Assembly: GCA_937975235.1 (NCBI GenBank)
Contig: CALJUZ010000168.1
Span: forward strand, 1-13,176
Direction of reading: 5' to 3'
Source of the DNA: CALJUZ01 sp003387805
Lineage (GTDB): Bacteria > Bacillota > Limnochordia > Limnochordales > ZCTH02-B6
DNA length: 13,176 bases
Made by a program: the position numbers and the translations under genes
Shown: positions 1 to 6,037 of the stretch, piece after piece
How the letters are laid out: the number at the start of each line of letters is the position of its first letter
Position numbering within the stretch: the first letter of the stretch is position 1
Notes under the pieces: model-generated
Told to the model about the DNA's origin: nothing
The model's input: only the letters and a program-made list of their open reading frames with translations
Databases searched by the model: none

Positions 1-122
1 GCGGCGGCGCCTTCCCCGGGCGATGCATCCAGCTCTTCCACGATGACCTCGTGGCGCACGCCGTCCACCGTCACGGCGAACCGCCGCCGGCGGGCCGAGG
101 CGCCCGAAACGTACTGCTGCAC
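1..122 (-). CDS. Biotin carboxyl carrier protein, N-terminal 40 residues (partial, runs off the left edge)
   Basis: The first 40 codons of a gene whose remainder lies outside the window. The start is a GTG 7 nt after a perfect AGGAGGA; an in-frame TTG two codons earlier is only 1 nt from that site and is unlikely. The protein begins MQQYVSGASARRRR and then has the alternating pattern FAVTVDGVRHEVIVEEL, which resembles the leading strand of the small carrier proteins of acyl-CoA carboxylases and decarboxylases (typically F-x-V-T-V-D-G-x-x-Y/H-E-V). In those proteins an Ala/Pro-rich linker and a biotinyl domain with an MKM lysine follow; neither is visible here. Its start lies 2 nt after the biotin carboxylase stop, so the two are almost certainly co-translated, and it would carry carboxybiotin between the two catalytic subunits. 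The assignment rests on the short N-terminus plus operon position. A membrane or other biotin-linked subunit with a similar start is less likely. Confidence 0.72.
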   Translation of the reverse strand, partial: MQQYVSGASARRRRFAVTVDGVRHEVIVEELDASPGEGAA

Positions 123-124
123 GA

Positions 125-1840
125 TCAAGTCCTCCTGTCGCGGCGAGGGTAAACAGACAGCTGCCGGTTTTGCATCAATTCCAAACGTCCCGCGACGCCC
201 CAGTGGCCCGCGGGCCGGGCAGGCGGCGCGGGGGAGATGGACACGAGACGATGGGGTCCGTCGGTCACCGCCGCGATGGCCGCGGCCATGGCCGCGACCC
301 GCCGCGTGCGTTCCGCATCGGCCGACGCGACGCCGGCGGCGGGTTCGGCGGAGCTGCCGCCCACCAGGCCGGGGCCCGATGGATTGTCGCCGGTTGCGGT
401 CTGACCGACGGCGCCGGGACCCGATGCGCCCTGTCCGGCCGCGTCGGGGCTCAGCGCCGCGGCGTGGGCCCGCACCCGCTCCGGATCGATGTCCCTTTCC
501 GCGAAGCGGGTGTCAAAGCGGCCCGAGCGGAATTTTTCGTGCTCCAGCGCGGCCAGGTGGAACGGTATGGTGGTGGGCACGCCGCCCACGACGAACTCGG
601 ACAACGCCCGCTGCATGCGGGCCACGGCCCGCTCGCGGTCCGGCGCCCAGACGATGACTTTGGCAATCATCGAATCGTAAAACGGCGGTATGCGCCAGCC
701 GGCGAAGGCGGCGCCGTCCACCCGCACGCCGGGGCCGGCCGGCGCTTGGTACGCCGAGATAAGGCCCGGCTTCGGGATGAAACCCATAGCCGGATCCTCC
801 GCGTTGATCCGGCACTCCATGGCCCAGCCCCGGGGCCGGAGGTCTTCCTGCCGGAACGACAGCGGCTGGCCGGCCGCGATGCGGATCTGCTCGGCGATGA
901 TGTCGACGCCGTAAAGGAGCTCCGTCACCGGGTGCTCCACCTGCACCCGGGTGTTCACTTCGAGGAAGTAGAAGTTGCCCGCCTCGTCCACGAGGAACTC
1001 CACGGTGCCCGCGTTGACGTAGCCGACCGCGGCCAGAAGCCGCTTCGCGGCCTCGCCCATGGCCGCCCGCAGCTTCTCGTCCACTACGGGCGAGGGCGCT
1101 TCCTCGATGAGCTTCTGGTGGCGCCGCTGCACGGTGCAGTCCCGCTCGCCCAGGTGGACGACGCGGCCGTGGGCGTCGGCCAGCACCTGCACTTCCACGT
1201 GCCGCGCGCCCGTCAAGTATTTCTCCAGGTACACCGCGGCCGACTTGAACGCGGCTTTCGCCTCGGACATGGCCCGGGGCAGCACCGCCCGCAGCTCGGC
1301 TTCGTCTTTGGCCAGCCGCATGCCCCGGCCGCCGCCCCCGGCCACCGCCTTAATCAGCACGGGATACCCGATGGCCGCCGCCTGCGCCGCCACGGCGTCC
1401 AGGTCCACGTCGTCCGGGTCCTCCGCGTCGCCGTTGACCGGCGTCTCGGTGCCCGGCAGGCACGGAATGCCCAGCTCCAGGGCGGTCGCCCGGGCCCGGT
1501 CTTTTTCGCCCAGATGCTCCATGACGTCGCCGGAGGGGCCGATGAAGACCATGCCTCCCGCGGCGCAGCGCCGGGCGAACTCCGCGTTTTCCGCCAAGAA
1601 GCCGTACCCCGGGTGGACGGCCTCAGCGCCCCATTCTTTGGCTGCCGCGACGATGCGCGGGCCGTCCAGATAGCACCACGGATCGCCCAGAACGATGACG
1701 TGGTCCGCGAACCGGGCGGCCGCGGAGTCTTTGTCCGCGTCGCTGGCGATGACGGCCGTTTCAATGCCCATTTCCCGGCACGTGCGCGCGATGCGCAGCG
1801 CGATTTCGCCCCGGTTGGCGATGACCAGCTTCTTGAACAA
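125..1840 (-). CDS. accC: Biotin carboxylase subunit of an acyl-CoA carboxylase, with a C-terminal extension
   Basis: ATP-dependent carboxylation of the biotin on the carrier protein, the first half-reaction of acyl-CoA carboxylase, in the cytosol. The 571-residue product shows the N-terminal domain (KLVIANRGEIALRI, residues 4-17), the ATP-grasp glycine loop (GGGGRGM, 168-174), HVEVQVL (214-220), GERDCTVQRRHQK (231-243), and the metal/bicarbonate segment FLEVNTRVQVEHPVTE (292-307, with Glu294, Asn296 and Arg298). ECRINAEDP (342-350) carries the conserved Arg344. The family norm is about 450 residues. Here residues after about 455 form a Gly/Ala/Ser/Pro-rich linker (to about 505) and a terminal segment with an Ala-rich helix and a W-x-x-x-G-R-L-E-x-M motif. 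An acidic insertion lies at about 135-149. The start is a TTG 8 nt after AGGAGG. It follows the carboxyltransferase gene by 12 nt. The family is certain; which acyl-CoA is served depends on the partner subunit. Confidence 0.95.
   Translation of the reverse strand: MFKKLVIANRGEIALRIARTCREMGIETAVIASDADKDSAAARFADHVIVLGDPWCYLDGPRIVAAAKEWGAEAVHPGYGFLAENAEFARRCAAGGMVFIGPSGDVMEHLGEKDRARATALELGIPCLPGTETPVNGDAEDPDDVDLDAVAAQAAAIGYPVLIKAVAGGGGRGMRLAKDEAELRAVLPRAMSEAKAAFKSAAVYLEKYLTGARHVEVQVLADAHGRVVHLGERDCTVQRRHQKLIEEAPSPVVDEKLRAAMGEAAKRLLAAVGYVNAGTVEFLVDEAGNFYFLEVNTRVQVEHPVTELLYGVDIIAEQIRIAAGQPLSFRQEDLRPRGWAMECRINAEDPAMGFIPKPGLISAYQAPAGPGVRVDGAAFAGWRIPPFYDSMIAKVIVWAPDRERAVARMQRALSEFVVGGVPTTIPFHLAALEHEKFRSGRFDTRFAERDIDPERVRAHAAALSPDAAGQGASGPGAVGQTATGDNPSGPGLVGGSSAEPAAGVASADAERTRRVAAMAAAIAAVTDGPHRLVSISPAPPARPAGHWGVAGRLELMQNRQLSVYPRRDRRT
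130..136 (-). promoter_or_regulatory. Ribosome binding site of the biotin carrier gene
   Basis: AGGAGGA read on the minus strand, 7 nt before the GTG start. It lies inside the last codons of the biotin carboxylase gene (the Arg-Arg before its final Thr), so the ribosome finishing the upstream gene passes over it. It selects the GTG over the TTG two codons upstream. Confidence 0.8.
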
Positions 1841-1848
1841 TGGCCCGG

Positions 1849-1855
1849 CCTCCTA
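1849..1855 (-). promoter_or_regulatory. TAGGAGG: stop codon of the carboxyltransferase gene fused to the ribosome site of the biotin carboxylase gene
   Basis: On the minus strand the TAG stop of the carboxyltransferase gene is the first three bases of TAGGAGG, whose AGGAGG is the Shine-Dalgarno for the TTG start 8 nt further on. This layout favours translational coupling and equal output of the two subunits. The same arrangement occurs between the SelW-like gene and fabI in this window. Confidence 0.75.
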
Positions 1856-3397
1856 CAACGGAATGTTGCCGTGCTTTTTCGGCGGCCGCTCCTCCCGCTT
1901 GTCCGCCAGCATGTCCAGCGCGTCGACCAGCCGCGCCCGGGTCTCACGGGGATCGATGACGTCGTCCACCATGCCGCGGGCGGAGGCGATGTACGGGTTG
2001 GCGAAGCGCCGCCGGTACTCTTCGGTCCGCTGCTTGAGCAGCGCCGCGGGGTCGTCCGCGTGGGCCAGCTCGTTGCGGTACAAAATCTGCGCGGCGCCCT
2101 CCGGGCCCATGACGGCGATTTCCGCCGTGGGCCACGCGTACGCCAGATCCGACCCGATGCCGCGGCTGCTCATGGCCACGTACGCGCCGCCGTACGCTTT
2201 GCGCAGGATGACGGCGATTTTCGGCACGGTGGCTTCCGCATACGCGTACAAAATTTTCGCGCCGTGGCGGATGATGCCCCGGTGCTCCTGCGACACGCCG
2301 GGGAGGAAGCCCGGCACGTCGATGAACGTGATGACGGGAATGTTGAACGCGTCGCAGAAGCGCACGAAGCGGGCAATCTTGTCCGACGCGTCGATGTCCA
2401 GGCATCCCGCCAGCACCCGCGGCTGATTGGCCACCACGCCCACGCTTTGCCCATGGATGCGCCCGAAGCCTACCACGGCGTTGGGCGCAAACTCCCGGTG
2501 CACTTCGAACAAGTGGCCGCCGTCCAGCACCCGGTGCAGCACGTCCCGCACGTCGTACGCCTTGTTCGGATCCGCCGGCACCACCGTCAGCAGTTCATCG
2601 GGCGCGCCCGCGGGCGGCAGCGGGTCCGCCGGCGGCGGCAGGGCCTGGTTGTTGGACGGCAAGTACGTCAGCAGCTCCCGCACCATTTGCAGCGCGGACG
2701 CCTCGGCGGCGGCCCGGAAATGCGCGACGCCGCTTTTGGTGCTGTGGATGACGGCGCCGCCCAACTCCTCGAAGGTGACGTCCTCGCCGGTGGCCGCCTT
2801 GGTCACCTGCGGCCCCGTGATGAACATCTTGCTGACGTTGTCCGCGACGAAGGTGAAATCCGTCAGCGCGGGGGAGTAGACCGCGCCGCCGGCGCTGGGG
2901 CCCAAAACCACCGAGATTTGCGGGATGACCCCGGAGAGGCGGGCGTTGCGGGCGAAAATTTCGCCGTACGCGCCCAGGGCGTCCACGCCTTCTTGAATGC
3001 GCGCCCCGCCCGAGTCGTTGATGCCGATGACGGGCGCTCCAGCTTTGTAGGCCAGGTCCATCACTTTGCAGATTTTGCGGGAGTGCAGCTCGCCCACGGA
3101 GCCGCCGAAGATGGTGAAATCCTGCGAAAAGCAGTACACGGGGCGGCCGTGGATGCGGCCCCAGCCGGTGACGACGCCTTCGCCCAGGGGCTGCTCGGGA
3201 TCGTCCGACGAGCCTTGGACGAACGGATCAATTTCAACGAACGTGCCCGGGTCAAGAAGCTGTTCCAGGCGCTCCCGGGCCGTCTGCTTGCCCGACGCCC
3301 GCTGCTGCTTCACCCGCCTCTCGCCGCCGCCGGCCCGGCTGCGAGCCCGCCACTGCTTGAGCTGCTCCAGCTTTTCCGCCATGGACTCGTTGAGCAA
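1853..3397 (-). CDS. Acyl-CoA carboxylase carboxyltransferase subunit (PccB/MmdA type; propionyl-CoA carboxylase beta or methylmalonyl-CoA decarboxylase alpha)
   Basis: Transfers the carboxyl group between carboxybiotin and an acyl-CoA. With the epimerase and mutase upstream, propionyl-CoA/methylmalonyl-CoA is the likely pair. The 514-residue length is normal for the family. The N-half has RERLEQLLDPGTFVEID (41-57), GINDSGGARIQEGVDAL (125-141) and the oxyanion-hole segment GPSAGGA (166-172). The C-half has FIDVPGFLPG (358-367), the second oxyanion segment YGGAY (402-406) and the core AWPTAEIAVMGPEGAA (421-436). The residue aligned with the Asp that favours propionyl-CoA in Streptomyces PccB is Val407, so the substrate is not proven by sequence. 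The start is taken as TTG, 9 nt after a perfect AGGAGG; the next in-frame ATG, 5 codons later, is too far from it, and the open frame continues upstream without a better site. It starts 19 nt after the epimerase stop. Confidence 0.93.
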   Translation of the reverse strand: MLNESMAEKLEQLKQWRARSRAGGGERRVKQQRASGKQTARERLEQLLDPGTFVEIDPFVQGSSDDPEQPLGEGVVTGWGRIHGRPVYCFSQDFTIFGGSVGELHSRKICKVMDLAYKAGAPVIGINDSGGARIQEGVDALGAYGEIFARNARLSGVIPQISVVLGPSAGGAVYSPALTDFTFVADNVSKMFITGPQVTKAATGEDVTFEELGGAVIHSTKSGVAHFRAAAEASALQMVRELLTYLPSNNQALPPPADPLPPAGAPDELLTVVPADPNKAYDVRDVLHRVLDGGHLFEVHREFAPNAVVGFGRIHGQSVGVVANQPRVLAGCLDIDASDKIARFVRFCDAFNIPVITFIDVPGFLPGVSQEHRGIIRHGAKILYAYAEATVPKIAVILRKAYGGAYVAMSSRGIGSDLAYAWPTAEIAVMGPEGAAQILYRNELAHADDPAALLKQRTEEYRRRFANPYIASARGMVDDVIDPRETRARLVDALDMLADKREERPPKKHGNIPL

Positions 3398-3406
3398 TGC
3401 GTGAAT

Positions 3407-3412
3407 CCTCCT
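3407..3412 (-). promoter_or_regulatory. Ribosome binding site deciding the TTG start of the carboxyltransferase gene
   Basis: AGGAGG on the minus strand, 9 nt from TTG (3397-3395) and 24 nt from the first in-frame ATG (3382-3380). The spacing supports the TTG. It lies just after the TGA stop of the epimerase gene. Confidence 0.75.
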
Positions 3413-3416
3413 AAGC

Positions 3417-3932
3417 TCAGCGCGCGTCCTCGCCGCCCGGACCCGGCCCGGGCCCGCCCGCGCCGGCGCCGCCCGGCGGCGAGTCATACAGTTCGATGAG
3501 AGCGCCGAACGTCTTCTTCGGATGCAGAAAGGCCGCCCGGGCGCCGCCGGCCGCGGGCCGGGGCTCGCGGCTCAAAAGGGCCCCGGGCAGATGGGCCTCC
3601 ACGTGCTGCATGGCTTCTTCCAAACCGGCCGTCTCGAAGGCCACGTGGTGGATGCCTTCGCCGCGCCGCTGGAGGAACCGGGCCACGCTGCTGTCCTCGT
3701 GCAGCGGCTCCAGCAGTTCGATGAGGCAGCCGCCCCCGTCGAAAAAGGCCACCCGCACGCCCTCCGTGGGCACGTCTTCCTGCCGCAGGAAGGGGAGGCC
3801 CAGGACGGTTTCGAAAAACGGGCGCGCCCGCTCGATGCTGTGCACGGCGACGGCCACGTGGCTGACGCCGGTCGTGCCCTTCCGCTCCCGGCGCTCCGGC
3901 CGTTCCCGATGCTGCTGCCTGCGCCCGCTCAT
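3417..3932 (-). CDS. mce: Methylmalonyl-CoA epimerase (VOC/glyoxalase fold)
   Basis: Interconverts the (S) and (R) forms of methylmalonyl-CoA, linking the carboxylase product to the mutase substrate. The 171-residue protein has a basic N-terminal stretch (1-20) and then the two beta-alpha-beta-beta-beta modules of the vicinal oxygen chelate fold: GVSHVAVAVHSIERARPFFE (22-41), GVRVAFFDGGGCLIELLEP (58-76), GIHHVAFE (93-100) and GALIELYD (143-150). Likely metal ligands by comparison with the family are His25, Glu72, one of the HH pair at 95-96, and Glu147. The C-terminus (152-171) is a short Gly/Pro-rich tail. The ATG overlaps the mutase TGA stop as ATGA, so translation is probably coupled; no strong Shine-Dalgarno precedes it. 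The HPKKTFG segment (137-143) is typical of the family. Sequence and position agree, so the assignment is secure. Confidence 0.94.
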   Translation of the reverse strand: MSGRRQQHRERPERRERKGTTGVSHVAVAVHSIERARPFFETVLGLPFLRQEDVPTEGVRVAFFDGGGCLIELLEPLHEDSSVARFLQRRGEGIHHVAFETAGLEEAMQHVEAHLPGALLSREPRPAAGGARAAFLHPKKTFGALIELYDSPPGGAGAGGPGPGPGGEDAR

Positions 3933-5584
3933 GCCGTGCTCACGTCCCGGTGCTCGCCGAAGACGTCCCGCAGCACCGAGCAGATTTCGCCGATGCTGGC
4001 GTACGTGTGCACCGCGTCGATCAGGTAAGGCATCAAGTTTTCGTCGCCTTCCGCGGCCACCCGCAAATTGTCCAGCGCCTCTTTCACCGCGTTGGCGTCG
4101 CGGCCGCGCCGTGCCGCGTGCAGCCGCTCGATTTGCGCCTGTTCCTGGGCTTCGTCCACGCGCAGCAGCTCGGGCCGGGGCTCGTCGTCCAGCACGCACC
4201 GGTTGACGCCGACGACGACCTTTTCGCCGGACTCGATTTGCTGCTGATAGCGGTAGGCGCTGTCCTCGATTTCCCGCTGCATGAAGCGCTGCTCGATGGC
4301 CCGCACCGCGCCGCCCAGCTCGTCGATGCGGCGGATGTAGTCTTTGGCCCGCCGGTAGATGGAGCGGGTCATGCTTTCCACGTACCAGCTGCCGCCCAGG
4401 GGGTCGATGACGTCGGCCACGCCCGTCTCGTGGGCCAGGATTTGCTGGGTGCGCAGGGCGATGCGGCCCGACGCCTCCGTGGGCAGGGCCAGCGCCTCGT
4501 CGTACGCGTTGGTGTGCAGCGACTGCGTGCCGCCCAACACCGCCGACAGGGCCTGGTAAGCCACCCGCACGATGTTGAGCTCGGGCTGCTGCGCGGTCAG
4601 CGTGCTGCCCGCGGTCTGCGTATGGAAGCGCATGACCCACGAACGGGGGTTTTCGGCGCCGAACCGCTCCCGCATAATCTCGGCCCACAGCCGGCGGGCG
4701 GCCCGGTATTTGGCCACTTCCTCCAGCAGGTTTGAATGCGCGTTGAAGAAAAACGAGAGACGCGGCGCGAAGTCGTCCACCCGCAGGCCCCGGGCCACCG
4801 CCGCTTCGGCGTAGGCAATGCCGTTGGCCAGCGTGAAGGCCACTTCCTGCACCGCGTCCGCGCCGGCTTCCCGGATGTGGTAGCCGCTGATGCTGATAGG
4901 GTTCCAGCGGGGCACGTGCCGGTGGCAGTAGTCGAACACGTCCACCACCAGCCGCATGGACGGCCCGGGCGGGAAAATGTAGGTGCCCCGGGCCAGGTAT
5001 TCTTTCAAAATGTCGTTTTGCACCGTGCCCGCCAGCTTATCCGGCGGGATGCCGCGCTTTTGCGCCAAAGCGACGTACATGGCCAGGAGCACGGCCGCGG
5101 GCGCGTTGATGGTCATGGACGTGCTGACCTGATCCAGCGGGATGCCGTCGAACAGCGTCTCCATGTCGGCCAGCGTGTCGATGGCCACGCCCACCCGGCC
5201 CACTTCGCCCTCGGCCAGCGGGTGGTCCGAGTCGTAGCCCATCTGGGTGGGCAAATCGAAGGCCACGGACAGCCCCGTCGTGCCTTGTTCCAGCAAATAA
5301 TGGAAACGGCGGTTGGCCTCGGCGGGGGTGCCGTAGCCGGCGTACTGGCGCATGGTCCACAGCCGGCCGCGGTACATGGTCGCGTACGGGCCCCGCGTAA
5401 ACGGGTACTGGCCGGGCCAGCCCAGATCGCGCTCAAAGTCCAGGTCGGCCACGTGGGCCGGCGTGTAAACGGGCTCGACGGGAATGCGCGCGTCGGTGGC
5501 CCGGGCCGGCAGCGAGGCGGCGTGGGCTTCGTGCCAGCGATCCAGCGCGTCTTTGATGCGGCGCAGCGAGTCTTGGTCCCACAC
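3929..5584 (-). CDS. mcmA: Methylmalonyl-CoA mutase, large (catalytic) subunit without the B12-binding domain
   Basis: Adenosylcobalamin-dependent rearrangement of (R)-methylmalonyl-CoA and succinyl-CoA. The 551 residues cover the substrate-binding TIM barrel only; the C-terminal cobalamin domain (D-x-H-x-x-G) is absent, as in organisms that encode it as a separate small subunit. Key motifs: YPFTRGPYATMY (60-71), RQYAG (79-83), LSVAFDLPTQMGYDSD (105-120), TVQNDILKEYLAR (187-199), SISGYHIREAG (231-241) and GGTQSLHTNAYDE. Tyr81, Arg199 and His236 match Tyr89, Arg207 and His244 of the Propionibacterium enzyme. Isobutyryl-CoA mutases have Phe and Gln at the first two positions, so this reads as a true methylmalonyl-CoA mutase. 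The GTG start sits 10 nt after GGAGG. It is the first gene of the operon, divergent from the SelW-like gene. The cobalamin subunit and the MeaB-type GTPase chaperone must lie elsewhere, perhaps beyond the left edge. Confidence 0.95.
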   Translation of the reverse strand: MWDQDSLRRIKDALDRWHEAHAASLPARATDARIPVEPVYTPAHVADLDFERDLGWPGQYPFTRGPYATMYRGRLWTMRQYAGYGTPAEANRRFHYLLEQGTTGLSVAFDLPTQMGYDSDHPLAEGEVGRVGVAIDTLADMETLFDGIPLDQVSTSMTINAPAAVLLAMYVALAQKRGIPPDKLAGTVQNDILKEYLARGTYIFPPGPSMRLVVDVFDYCHRHVPRWNPISISGYHIREAGADAVQEVAFTLANGIAYAEAAVARGLRVDDFAPRLSFFFNAHSNLLEEVAKYRAARRLWAEIMRERFGAENPRSWVMRFHTQTAGSTLTAQQPELNIVRVAYQALSAVLGGTQSLHTNAYDEALALPTEASGRIALRTQQILAHETGVADVIDPLGGSWYVESMTRSIYRRAKDYIRRIDELGGAVRAIEQRFMQREIEDSAYRYQQQIESGEKVVVGVNRCVLDDEPRPELLRVDEAQEQAQIERLHAARRGRDANAVKEALDNLRVAAEGDENLMPYLIDAVHTYASIGEICSVLRDVFGEHRDVSTA

Positions 5585-5612
5585 GGGTGGTGCGCCTCCG
5601 TTTCGGAGCTCG

Positions 5613-5641
5613 TTGGCTGTCTGTCACGTTTCTACTATACG
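5613..5641 (+). promoter_or_regulatory. Candidate promoter in the divergent spacer, overlapping a minus-strand TATAGT
   Basis: TTGGCT (5613-5618), a 17-nt spacer and TATACG (5636-5641) form a moderate sigma-A-like match on the plus strand. The complementary strand of the same AT-rich patch reads TATAGT (5639-5634), a possible -10 for the minus-strand carboxylase/mutase operon about 50 nt before its GTG, but no convincing -35 lies 16-18 nt upstream of it. This is the only AT-rich patch in a very GC-rich spacer, so a promoter here is plausible, but its direction is unresolved. Confidence 0.35.
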
Positions 5642-5697
5642 CTTTCTTACGACATTCGGCGGAGGTGCGCGCCCGTCCTGCCCGCGCCGGCGGCTCC

Positions 5698-5726
5698 TCG
5701 ACGCGACCTCCACAAACGGGTAAAAT
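5698..5726 (+). promoter_or_regulatory. Candidate sigma-A promoter for the SelW-like gene and fabI
   Basis: TCGACG (5698-5703), 17 nt, then TAAAAT (5721-5726). The -10 matches the consensus at 5 of 6 positions and the -35 at 4 of 6. Transcription would begin near 5733, giving a leader of about 35 nt before the GTG start, with GGAGG at 5754-5758. Judged by eye only. Confidence 0.45.
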
Positions 5727-5767
5727 GAGGAAAAACAGGTGGGTGTCGTGAGGGGAGGACTGTTTGC

Positions 5768-6025
5768 GTGTCCGGCGCGAAGCTGGAAGTGCAAATCGAG
5801 TACTGCGGCCCGTGCGGCTACGCCCCTTTGGCCGCGCAAGTGGCCGAGGAGCTGGTGACCGAGTACAGCTCGCAGCTGGCGGGGGTTACGCTGGTGCCGT
5901 CGTCGGGAGGCACGTTCGAAGTGCGGGCGGGGGGCCGGGTGGTGTTTTCGCTGGACGCCGTCGGCCGTTTCCCCGAAAAGGGCGAAGTGAGCCGGCTGTT
6001 GAAGGAGAAGCAGCTGCTTTGTTAG
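5768..6025 (+). CDS. SelT/SelW/SelH (Rdx) family thioredoxin-like CxxC protein, Cys form
   Basis: A small 85-residue protein with a thioredoxin-like Rdx fold and a C-x-x-C redox pair near the N-terminus: VQIEYCGPCGY, with Cys13 and Cys16. The pattern VTLVPSSGGTFEVRAGGRVVFS followed by GRFPEKGEV is characteristic of bacterial SelW-like proteins. In eukaryotic SelW the second cysteine is often selenocysteine; here it is an ordinary Cys codon and there is no in-frame TGA. The family is linked to thiol redox chemistry, but substrates are generally unknown in bacteria. The protein ends in Cys85 (KQLLC), a third cysteine at the extreme C-terminus. The GTG start has AGGGGAGGA with a 9-nt spacer. The TAG stop lies inside the ribosome site of fabI, so the two are probably coupled. 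It has no signal peptide and is presumably cytosolic. Confidence 0.85.
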   Translation: MSGAKLEVQIEYCGPCGYAPLAAQVAEELVTEYSSQLAGVTLVPSSGGTFEVRAGGRVVFSLDAVGRFPEKGEVSRLLKEKQLLC

Positions 6026-6029
6026 GAGG
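6024..6029 (+). promoter_or_regulatory. Ribosome binding site of fabI, overlapping the stop of the SelW-like gene
   Basis: AGGAGG, 8 nt before the TTG start of fabI. Its first two bases are the end of the TAG stop codon (6023-6025) of the upstream gene, giving TAGGAGG. It supports TTG as the start, since no ATG or GTG is suitably placed. Confidence 0.8.
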
Positions 6030-6037
6030 GAATCCGC

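Noticed and set aside
170..3499. A plus-strand open frame of 1109 codons opposite the biotin carboxylase and carboxyltransferase genes
   Set aside because: It mirrors two unmistakable genes, is rich in Arg, His, Gly and Ala without any domain, and is explained by high GC, which removes stop codons from the opposite strand.
5585..5640. Possible cobalamin riboswitch before the B12-dependent mutase operon
   Set aside because: The leader is only about 50 nt and has no B12-box-like conserved core; a cobalamin riboswitch needs roughly 200 nt.
5768..6025. Possible selenocysteine codon in the SelW-like gene
   Set aside because: Both motif positions are ordinary Cys codons and the only stop in frame is the terminal TAG.
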